A stretch of 52,975 nucleotides of DNA, from positions 1-52,975 of the IMG/VR virus record IMGVR_UViG_3300046170_000181. One strand, given 5' to 3'. Position 1 is the stretch's first letter. Each line of letters begins with the position of its first letter. The notes beneath the pieces are model-generated. The model did not search any database, was not told the DNA's origin, and saw only the letters and a list, made by a program, of their open reading frames with translations. The stretch is from a virus. The translations under genes and the position numbers were made by a program. Of the stretch, positions 16,854-22,720 are shown piece after piece.

Positions 16854-17060
16854 TTGCCAAACAACAAAGTCAATATCCCATTAAAAATAGCCAAGGAAGT
16901 CCGATTAGCTTTGGATGATGCAATCGAATTGGCTGAAATGGGTAAGGAAGTCGAACTTATACAAGTTGGTAATGCTGTTATAGCCCTACAAAACAGCGAC
17001 TTAGAGGGTATTTTATGCCGTGTCGTTCCAGATGCACCTAAAATGAAGCTAGTAGGCTAA
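16854..17060 (+). CDS. Small protein, unknown (first rightward gene)
   Basis: I choose the TTG at 16854 because AGGAG lies 8 bases upstream; a GTG at 16845 would overlap that box. The 68-residue product (MPNNKVNIPLKIAKEVRLAL, DDAIELAEMGKEVELIQVGN, AVIALQNSD...) is helical then beta-stranded and lacks recognised motifs. It stands alone between its own promoter region and a strong terminator, so it is probably transcribed separately from the integrase. An immediate-early or lysogeny-related role is possible but unsupported. Confidence 0.55.
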   Translation: MPNNKVNIPLKIAKEVRLALDDAIELAEMGKEVELIQVGNAVIALQNSDLEGILCRVVPDAPKMKLVG

Positions 17061-17085
17061 TACACACTATAATACACACAAAAAG

Positions 17086-17129
17086 ACCCCCGGTGTTGTT
17101 CCCATAATGGGCACCGGGGGTTTAATTTT
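17086..17129 (+). terminator. Rho-independent terminator
   Basis: ACCCCCGGTG pairs with CACCGGGGGT (17112-17121) around a 16-base loop and is followed by TTAATTTT. It closes the 16854-17060 gene. The minus strand also has a T-run (TCTTTTTG), so it may work both ways. Confidence 0.8.
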
Positions 17130-17236
17130 GCCAAATTAATGACAAGAGATCACCAAGAACGCGAAGGGGAGGAACCGTTCCTAGTTTAGGAATCATACAA
17201 TAGTCCCGCATAGTTAGTCAACTAGTAACAAGAAGC

Positions 17237-17283
17237 TTGACGCGGTAGTTATCTTTTAGTTATGGTCTTAGCTGTCACCATAA
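17237..17283 (+). promoter_or_regulatory. Early promoter with inverted-repeat operator
   Basis: TTGACG (17237-17242), a 17-base spacer and TTATGG (17260-17265) give a plausible promoter for the integrase operon. The inverted repeat TTATGGT (17260-17266) / ACCATAA (17277-17283) covers the -10 box and start site. Such a site would block transcription when bound. ACCATAACTAG recurs at 19621-19631. Confidence 0.5.
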
Positions 17284-17301
17284 CTAGAAAGGTATCATGC
17301 T

Positions 17302-17493
17302 ATGAGCACACCTATAAAAATAGAGGAATACACCCCTCAAACAAACAGAGTACGTCCTGTTGATATGTTTACTGACGTACAACTAAACACCATACTTGAC
17401 CTTTGTGTTGAGTTTTTCCCCACCGATGACATCAAAAGAGTGCAACGAAAATGCACCCGTTTGCTTGATCATCCAGACACACCATTCGAGTAG
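17302..17493 (+). CDS. Small protein upstream of integrase, unknown
   Basis: This 63-residue acidic protein (MSTPIKIEEYTPQTNRVRPV, DMFTDVQLNTILDLCVEFFP, TDDIKRVQRKC...) is encoded nine bases before the integrase and has GAAAGGTATC as ribosome site. Size and place would suit an excisionase-type factor, but no winged-helix signature is evident, so I leave it unnamed. Confidence 0.6.
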   Translation: MSTPIKIEEYTPQTNRVRPVDMFTDVQLNTILDLCVEFFPTDDIKRVQRKCTRLLDHPDTPFE

Positions 17494-17502
17494 GGGATAG
17501 AT

Positions 17503-18204
17503 ATGCCGAAGTATGTAGAAAAGCGTACACGCGCCAGTGGAGAAATTTACTGGGCATTTAACCCAACCAAAGCCGTTCGTAATGCTTTGCACGAAAGCTA
17601 CCAACAGTTCGAGAGTCGGTCTGAGGCAGTTAAGTATGCCAAAGAGATAGAGCTACGGTTTGCGGATCACCGCCGGGGTATCCAAAGAGAAGCCCGGGTT
17701 AGTCAAGACACGGTCTTTGGGCTCATCTCATTCTATAAATCGACTACGGAATGGCAAAAGCTCAAGGACAATAGCAAACGGTTCTATGAGCTTATGATCC
17801 GTACAGCCTCTGATACATCTATACAGAACAGTCATCTTACTTTTGCTGAGTTACAATCTAATAACGTGAACTCAACACAAGCAGACAAGCTGTTTCAGTC
17901 TATTGAGAAGGCTGTTAGCCGGCACCGAGCACTCCACACTATAAAAATCCTGCGTAAGATATGGTTCGTGGGTCTTCGCCACGGAAAAGTATCAACTAAC
18001 CCCTTTCAGAATATGCGTTTGAAGGGTTTAGAAGACCGTAAGGTGCTTTGGGAGCCTGAACAGGTACAAAAGGTAATCCAGACAGCCGACAAGATGGGTA
18101 TAAGCTCAATCGGTACACTTGTATTGATGTGCTACGACCTTTGTCAGCGTCCCGGCGATATGCGTCAGCTCGTGTGGGATCAATACTCCAAGGGGTGTAT
18201 TTGA
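17503..18204 (+). CDS. int: Tyrosine integrase, N-terminal part (frameshifted)
   Basis: This is the first 233 residues of a phage integrase. It holds an arm-binding start (KYVEKRTRASGEIYWAFNPT), a core-binding SAM-like helical domain (residues ~65-165) and the beginning of the catalytic domain with the first catalytic Arg at R216 (CYDLCQRPGDMRQLVWDQ). The frame stops after YSKGCI. Removing one G from GGGG (18192-18195) gives YSKGVFEFEQEKTDTIVSVP and enters the next frame. The intact enzyme would be ~354 residues, normal for the family. Confidence 0.85.
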   Translation: MPKYVEKRTRASGEIYWAFNPTKAVRNALHESYQQFESRSEAVKYAKEIELRFADHRRGIQREARVSQDTVFGLISFYKSTTEWQKLKDNSKRFYELMIRTASDTSIQNSHLTFAELQSNNVNSTQADKLFQSIEKAVSRHRALHTIKILRKIWFVGLRHGKVSTNPFQNMRLKGLEDRKVLWEPEQVQKVIQTADKMGISSIGTLVLMCYDLCQRPGDMRQLVWDQYSKGCI

Positions 18205-18568
18205 ATTCGAGCAAGAGAAGACAGATACAATCGTATCAGTGCCGGCCAGCCCACGATTGCAGGAGCGTTTGGACGCACATAAGACCGATCCAGATGGCCC
18301 CATCATCGTGTGTGAGACTACGGGTAAGGCTTATGATCGTAACCTGTATGTCAAATACTTTGCCCGGATACGCAGAGCCGCCGGTCTTCCCAAGGAGCTT
18401 CAAATCCGTGATTTACGCCGTACAGGTGCCACTGAAATGGCAGAAGCGGGGTGTACTGAAGATGAGCTTCGCTCAGTAACCGGGCATCAGTCCCGGGATG
18501 TTCTTTCAATATATGTCCGGCCAACAACAAAGCTTGCGGCGGCGGGGATCAACAAGAGGTTTTCATGA
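18195..18568 (+). CDS. int: Tyrosine integrase, catalytic C-terminal part
   Basis: This continues the integrase in the second frame. It carries LQIRDLRRTGATEMAEAG (R-x-x-R; the usual His of HxxR is Arg here), TGHQSRD (catalytic His) and the nucleophile in LSIYVRPTT. An internal ATG-like start at 18239 is not the natural one. It ends in an ATGA overlap with thyX, so the two genes are translated together. With the attP-like site at 19.5 kb this implies site-specific integration into a tRNA gene. Confidence 0.85.
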
Positions 18569-19242
18569 TCGAAGTAACTTACATTGACCACATGGGTTCT
18601 GACCTTTCCGTAGTAAACGCGGCAAGGGTTAGTTTCGGCAAGAAGTCGGAGTCTCTCGGTAGTGTTGGCATTGGTGTTGATCCAATTATGATTCCGATCA
18701 TACATGATAGGGATAAAAAACTTATTACCTATCTAGCCAAACATAAGCACTTATCACCCTTCGGACACGCCTTTGCATCCTTTCATGTGAAAGCCCCAAT
18801 CTTTGTGGCACGTCAGTTAGTGAAGCATAAGTTCTTACGTTGGAATGAAATAAGCCGGCGTTATGTTGATACTGATATTGAATATTATCTGCCCGACCAA
18901 TGGCGCGGACGGAGCGAAGATAAGAAGCAAGGATCTGAGGGTGAAATAAAACTAAGCCTATTCAGAAAGAACTGCGTGAAAAGCTCTGTGACAGCCGCTG
19001 TAGCCGTATACAAAGAGCTACTATCGGATGGTGTGGCACCTGAACAGGCCAGAAGCCTTCTACCTCAAAACATGATCACAGAGTGGATATGGAGCGGTTC
19101 ACTAGATGCCTTCTCGTCAATGGCCCGGTTACGTTGTGCAGACGATACTCAGCTTGAATCAAGAATAGTTGCTGATCAGATAAGCGACAGAATGGGCTCA
19201 CTGTTTCCCGACTCATGGAAAGCTCTAATGGAGAATGAATAA
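18565..19242 (+). CDS. thyX: FAD-dependent thymidylate synthase ThyX
   Basis: This 225-residue enzyme makes dTMP from dUMP using FAD, NADPH and methylene-tetrahydrofolate. Visible are LAKHKHLSPFGHAFASFHVK (residues ~58-76), the ThyX motif region RQLVKHKFLRWNEISRRY (83-100) and a LLPQNMITEWIWSGSLDAF substrate-binding segment. The motif reads KHKFLRWNE where RHRxxSxNE is usual, so the first and third basic residues are conservatively changed and the Ser is replaced by Arg. It sits with the integrase and feeds dNTP supply together with RNR, dNMP kinase and MazG. Confidence 0.9.
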   Translation: MIEVTYIDHMGSDLSVVNAARVSFGKKSESLGSVGIGVDPIMIPIIHDRDKKLITYLAKHKHLSPFGHAFASFHVKAPIFVARQLVKHKFLRWNEISRRYVDTDIEYYLPDQWRGRSEDKKQGSEGEIKLSLFRKNCVKSSVTAAVAVYKELLSDGVAPEQARSLLPQNMITEWIWSGSLDAFSSMARLRCADDTQLESRIVADQISDRMGSLFPDSWKALMENE

Positions 19243-19448
19243 TGGAAAAGGATTATAACCAATATTATAACAAGCATATTGAATGTGACTTTTGCGGACA
19301 AATGACCCGTGGTAGAATATGGTCTGAAGATCCGTATAAAATTAAATGTGGATCATGCCATCATATTTTGATGGACTTAGAGAAGAGTGTTCAACAGAAC
19401 CCAGTTAGTGTTTCTAAGTATACCGCAACTAGTGGCGTAGACACATAA
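19242..19448 (+). CDS. Small zinc-ribbon protein
   Basis: This 68-residue protein overlaps the thyX stop by one base (TAATG). CDFCGQMTRGRIWSEDPYKI then CGSCHHIL gives CxxC...CxxC spacing of a zinc ribbon. The last residues (YTATSGVDT) are encoded by the phage's repeated ACTAGTGGCGTAG element, so the gene's 3' end runs into a regulatory site. Function unknown. Confidence 0.65.
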   Translation: MEKDYNQYYNKHIECDFCGQMTRGRIWSEDPYKIKCGSCHHILMDLEKSVQQNPVSVSKYTATSGVDT

Positions 19449-19498
19449 CAACCACTTTTGCCCACACCACACAACTACCGTGTTGTGAAATAAAAAAA

Positions 19499-19516
19499 GC
19501 CCTGCAAAAACAGGGC
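19499..19516 (-). terminator. Terminator next to the attP tRNA fragment
   Basis: GCCCTG-caaaaa-CAGGGC. On the minus strand it is followed by TTTTTTTATT, a strong terminator; on the plus strand the tail is only AATCTTT. Read on the minus strand it lies 12 bases after the CCA end of the tRNA-like fragment, so it can serve as the terminator of the reconstituted host tRNA gene after integration. It also closes the thyX operon weakly. Confidence 0.75.
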
Positions 19517-19528
19517 AATCTTTATAAT

Positions 19529-19569
19529 TGGTTGCGGGAGTAGGATTTGAACCTACGACCTTCAGGGTA
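19529..19569 (-). other. attP: Probable attP: 3' part of an initiator-tRNA-like gene
   Basis: The minus strand reads TACCCTGAAGGTCGTAGGTT then CAAATCCTACTCCCGCAACCA: anticodon 3' stem, variable loop, full T-arm (GTAGG/CCTAC around TTCAAAT) and acceptor 3' strand with CCA. It resembles the 3' half of alphaproteobacterial tRNA-fMet by recall. The 5' half is absent: no TGCGGG-type strand occurs at the expected distance on this strand. Tyrosine integrases commonly use such tRNA 3' ends as crossover sites, and the integrase gene lies 1 kb upstream. Confidence 0.8.
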
Positions 19570-19625
19570 GGTGGTTATTCAATATAAACAATAAGTTAAG
19601 GGTATGCGGGGGTGGTTATCACCAT

Positions 19626-19662
19626 AACTAGTGGCATAGTTCAGCTATAATTCAGCTTGACG
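19626..19662 (+). promoter_or_regulatory. Candidate phage promoter element upstream of primase
   Basis: AACTAGTGGCATAGTTCAGC followed by TATAATTCAGCTTGACG, with a perfect TATAAT at 19646-19651. It is the best copy of the repeated element. The preceding ACCATAACTAG is shared with the operator at 17277-17287. Confidence 0.6.
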
Positions 19663-19742
19663 AATCATGAAAATGGGTGTATTTCTAGCGAGGCCGCTTC
19701 GGGGCCGAGCTTACCCGTAACCAGATCGAAGGGGAGTTCGAT

Positions 19743-20501
19743 ATGAAATCGGTAATAGAAAATATTAAGATTAAACCGGATGAAACAATCCGGATTGATT
19801 GCCCGGAATGTAGTGGTAAGGGAACACTAACGATTACATACAAGTCAGGTGCCGTGCTTTATAATTGTTTCAAGGCATCGTGTTATGTATCCGGGGTAAT
19901 TAATCGTGATTATGATATTGGTTACATAAAACGTAAGTTATCCGGACAAGGCTCGGACGCACCATCAAAATGGAAACGTCCATTACCTGATATGACATCG
20001 TGTCCATCCCATCATCCATCCGTACTGAAATACCTTGAAGATAATAATGCATTATACGCATTTACTGAGAGGTTAATTCAAATTAGATACGACCCGAAAG
20101 CAAACCGGTGTTTGTTTTATATGAATAACAACACAGGGGCTGTTGGCCGGCATCTAAATGGTCACAAACCCAAGTGGATGGCATATGGTGATGTAACTGG
20201 AATACTTCCCGTGGGTAAATCAGATCATGGTATTGTCGTAGAAGACGCGGCCAGTGCCTGTGCGGTAGGTGCTACGGGTGTATATACAGGTATCGCTTTG
20301 TTAGGCACAAACCTAAATACAAAACAAAAGTCTCAACTATTATCATTTAACAAATTAACTATATGCCTTGACAAGGATGCCTCTCGTAAGTCATTAGTGT
20401 TACTACGTCAACTACAGGGGCTTGTACCGTGTTCGGTAAAGTTTCTTAACCAAGACCTAAAGTGCTACAACAGTTCGGAGATAGTTAGGGTAATAACATG
20501 A
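19743..20501 (+). CDS. DNA primase, zinc-binding and Toprim domains
   Basis: This 252-residue primase has an N-terminal zinc site with C20, C23, C42 and C47 (IDCPECSGKG ... NCFKASC). A Toprim-like core follows: GIVVEDAASACAVGATGVYT holds the conserved Glu and LTICLDKDASRK the DxD-type Asp pair. It is shorter than the T7 primase-helicase, because here the helicase is a separate gene at 20965. It makes RNA primers for lagging-strand synthesis. The upstream repeated promoter and an AAGGGGAG Shine-Dalgarno suggest good expression. Confidence 0.85.
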   Translation: MKSVIENIKIKPDETIRIDCPECSGKGTLTITYKSGAVLYNCFKASCYVSGVINRDYDIGYIKRKLSGQGSDAPSKWKRPLPDMTSCPSHHPSVLKYLEDNNALYAFTERLIQIRYDPKANRCLFYMNNNTGAVGRHLNGHKPKWMAYGDVTGILPVGKSDHGIVVEDAASACAVGATGVYTGIALLGTNLNTKQKSQLLSFNKLTICLDKDASRKSLVLLRQLQGLVPCSVKFLNQDLKCYNSSEIVRVIT

Positions 20502-20593
20502 CATACCGCCGCAAAAATTACGATGGTTCCTGTCATGGCCGAAAGGCATCTTCATGGAGTGATCCACATCAGGCCCCCCCTTTGTCGATTTAG
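20498..20593 (+). CDS. Very small ORF overlapping primase stop
   Basis: The ATG overlaps the primase stop (ATGA). It encodes 31 residues (MTYRRKNYDGSCHGRKASSW then SDPHQAPPLSI). A C7 run near its end could hide a one-base error; one C fewer would extend it to about 20612. It is probably real because of the coupling, but nothing is known of it. Confidence 0.35.
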   Translation: MTYRRKNYDGSCHGRKASSWSDPHQAPPLSI

Positions 20594-20635
20594 TATTTTT
20601 AACAATTTAAATTGACCTAAAAAGGGTATGTAAAG

Positions 20636-20839
20636 ATGAAAGCAAGAGGAATCGTGGTCATAGATTATGACCTTCCCGGTGGGTATAGAGAAGCCGCCAT
20701 TGAAGAGGAAAAGTTGGAACAAGCTGTTGCCAGCCTAGTTAAAGGTAACCCCCGTGTAATATATCATGAGGTGGATATCCGTGAAAGGCGCGGTGATAAC
20801 AAGCCCGACATAAAAAAAATGAAGCTCAGAAGTAGCTGA
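20636..20839 (+). CDS. Small protein, unknown
   Basis: This 67-residue protein (MKARGIVVIDYDLPGGYREA, AIEEEKLEQAVASLVKGNPR, VIYHEVDIRERRGDNKPD) has a beta-alpha-beta look and a charged C-terminus. It lies between primase and helicase with a terminator directly after it. I recognise similar short proteins next to the primase in related marine phages but can give no function. Confidence 0.6.
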   Translation: MKARGIVVIDYDLPGGYREAAIEEEKLEQAVASLVKGNPRVIYHEVDIRERRGDNKPDIKKMKLRSS

Positions 20840-20869
20840 TCTACCAAGCAAATATCAGAGTGATATCAT

Positions 20870-20895
20870 CCCCGGCCATTGCGCCGGGGTTTTCG
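20870..20895 (+). terminator. Rho-independent terminator
   Basis: CCCCGGC-cattgc-GCCGGGG followed by TTTTCGTTGTT. It ends the primase transcript just before the helicase promoter element. Confidence 0.8.
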
Positions 20896-20900
20896 TTGTT

Positions 20901-20938
20901 GCCACTAGTGGCGTAGTTGTGTTAGAGTTCGACTATAG
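20901..20938 (+). promoter_or_regulatory. Candidate phage promoter element upstream of helicase
   Basis: It begins with the perfect 12-base palindrome GCCACTAGTGGC, then GTAGTTGTGTTAGAGTTCGA and CTATAGT. TAGAGT occupies the -10-like position of the aligned copies; TATAGT downstream is an alternative. It follows directly after a terminator. Confidence 0.55.
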
Positions 20939-20964
20939 TACAACGAAAAGACGAGCAGAACCGG

Positions 20965-21774
20965 ATGGACATATCTCTCCTCAAGTCACTAACAAGTGCA
21001 AATTTTTATAATGAAAACAAGGCGAACCTGACTAAAAACCTGTTTGATGATGAGCTTCGTGAGATCTATGAAATCATAAGCGAAGCCCATGACAGGTTTG
21101 ATCACGACCTTCAGATCAATGACGTTATAGCGTTGTGGCAGAACAAGAACCCTGTCGCTACACGTTCTGATATTGAATCAATGAAGGGAGTGATTGCGAC
21201 CATAAAGGACGCCCCACCTCTTTCAGACTCCGTAGCAAGTGAAGTCCTGCACGGATTGTGGCAACGTCACATCGGAACCAAGATTGCCAGCATTGGCCTC
21301 GAAATAAGTGAGGGCAATGATACGGCAATGGACAGGCTCAATACTTTACTAGACCGTAGTAAGGACGGGTTTCTTCCAACCGACTTTGGTGACTTCACGA
21401 CCAAAGACATTGAAATACTATTGGCTGAAACAAGTAATGAAAGCCGGTGGAAGTTCAATATCGAAACTCTATCCCGTCATGTTTATGGGATAGGCCCTCA
21501 AGAATTCATGGTTACCTTTGCCCTACCAGAGACGGGCAAGACAGCCTTTATCGTTTCTATAGCCTGTGCTCCCGGTGGCTTTTGCGACCAAGGTGCACGG
21601 GTTATTTATTTAGGGAATGAAGAAAAGACTACACGAACAATGCTCCGTGCAATGCAAGCGTGGTCAGGCATGACCCGGGAACAGATACGGGATAACCCGC
21701 ATTTAGCTCGGGACAGGTTTGAAATGATAGCAGACCGTTTTCGATATGAACGAGATTCAGGATTGGGATCTTAA
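20965..21774 (+). CDS. Replicative DnaB-type helicase, N-terminal part
   Basis: This has an N-terminal helical domain (FDDELREIYEIISEAHDRFD, residues 27-46; the hexamer-forming region) and the RecA-like ATPase core beginning near 165. Walker A is ALPETGKTA (residues 186-194). A VIYLGNEEKTTRTMLRAMQA segment carries the catalytic Glu. The frame ends artificially in RFRYERDSGLGS. Deleting one T from TTTT (21738-21741) gives ADRFDMNEIQDWDLNKIEAY and joins the next frame. The intact enzyme is ~407 residues and unwinds the fork with the separate primase. Confidence 0.85.
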   Translation: MDISLLKSLTSANFYNENKANLTKNLFDDELREIYEIISEAHDRFDHDLQINDVIALWQNKNPVATRSDIESMKGVIATIKDAPPLSDSVASEVLHGLWQRHIGTKIASIGLEISEGNDTAMDRLNTLLDRSKDGFLPTDFGDFTTKDIEILLAETSNESRWKFNIETLSRHVYGIGPQEFMVTFALPETGKTAFIVSIACAPGGFCDQGARVIYLGNEEKTTRTMLRAMQAWSGMTREQIRDNPHLARDRFEMIADRFRYERDSGLGS

Positions 21775-22189
21775 TAAAATCGAAGCTTACTGCGAACAGG
21801 TAAAGCCAGACGTTCTCATTATTGATCAGGCCGACAAGGTTCATATCAACGGAAGCTTCAATGCAGGGCATGAAAGACTTCGAGAACTTTACCGGCGGCT
21901 CCGTGAAACTGCCAAGAAGTACGATTGTGCTCTGATAGCCGTTAGCCAAGCCAGCAATGATGCCAAGGGTAAAACTCGTTTGAGTGCCTTTGATATGGAA
22001 GGTTCAAAGATTGGTAAGGCGGCTGAATCCGATTTGATCCTTGGTATTGGCCGGCATGAGCCCGGTGATGTGGATGACAGTGAGCCGGATACCACACGTT
22101 ATTTAACCATCAGTAAGAATAAATTGAGTGGTTGGCACGGCACAGAGATCTGTAACATTCAGGCCGGCATCAGCCGCTATTCGGAGTAG
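21740..22189 (+). CDS. Replicative DnaB-type helicase, C-terminal part
   Basis: This continues the helicase. It has Walker B PDVLIIDQADKV, the sensor segment CALIAVSQASNDAKGKTRLS followed by AFDMEGSKIGKAAESDLILG (H3/H4 DNA-binding motifs of DnaB-type helicases) and YLTISKNKLSGWHG near the end. An ATG at 21746 lies just behind the frameshift and is probably not a natural start. It is followed after three bases by the 22193 gene. Confidence 0.85.
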   Translation, partial: FDMNEIQDWDLNKIEAYCEQVKPDVLIIDQADKVHINGSFNAGHERLRELYRRLRETAKKYDCALIAVSQASNDAKGKTRLSAFDMEGSKIGKAAESDLILGIGRHEPGDVDDSEPDTTRYLTISKNKLSGWHGTEICNIQAGISRYSE

Positions 22190-22192
22190 TGA

Positions 22193-22720
22193 ATGCTGGT
22201 ACAGATAACTAAGCGAGATTCTCTATCGGCTGAAGTAATGGCCAAGGATACCTTGAAGCTTCTTGAGCTACAGGGTGTGAGCCCACGTCTAGAGAATGAT
22301 AAACAATCCCGGTTAGACGCAAACATATACGGATTTAAAGCTGAGTTTGCGGTGGCCCGTCTTTTCAACCTAGACCCACCATCCATTAACGTAGCCACGG
22401 ATGGCGGTGTGGATCTGTGGTTTGATGATACATCGATTGATGTCAAATTTTGCAATCAGGAATACGGACAGCTCATATTTGATAGTGCCCAAGTATTCCG
22501 TTCTGAAATTGCTGTTCTTGTTGGCAAAACAAGTGACGAAGACATCATGCGTGTGAACGGATGGATCAAACGCCGGGACTTTATCAAACAACATAACAAG
22601 CATGATTACGGCTTTGGCACACGTCTGGTGATGCAAGCAGATCAGCTCAATTCAATCGAAAAACTATGGCTTGAATTTGCTCACAGAAAGCATGGGGCCA
22701 ATGAAGGGGAAATTAAATGA
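22193..22720 (+). CDS. PD-(D/E)XK nuclease-like protein
   Basis: This 175-residue protein has GFKAEFAVARLFN (Glu near residue 51), DGGVDLWFDD (Asp near 73) and TSIDVKFCN (D-x-K near 83-85), which matches the PD-(D/E)XK nuclease active site in order and spacing. The C-terminal part is charged. It overlaps the polymerase start by four bases (ATGA). Between helicase and polymerase, it could process replication or recombination intermediates. The exact role is unknown. Confidence 0.65.
   Translation: MLVQITKRDSLSAEVMAKDTLKLLELQGVSPRLENDKQSRLDANIYGFKAEFAVARLFNLDPPSINVATDGGVDLWFDDTSIDVKFCNQEYGQLIFDSAQVFRSEIAVLVGKTSDEDIMRVNGWIKRRDFIKQHNKHDYGFGTRLVMQADQLNSIEKLWLEFAHRKHGANEGEIK

Noticed and set aside
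19529-19606. A complete tRNA gene on the minus strand
   Set aside because: Only the 3' half fits. No 5' acceptor strand (TGCGGG type) or D-arm is found at the right distance, so this is an att fragment.
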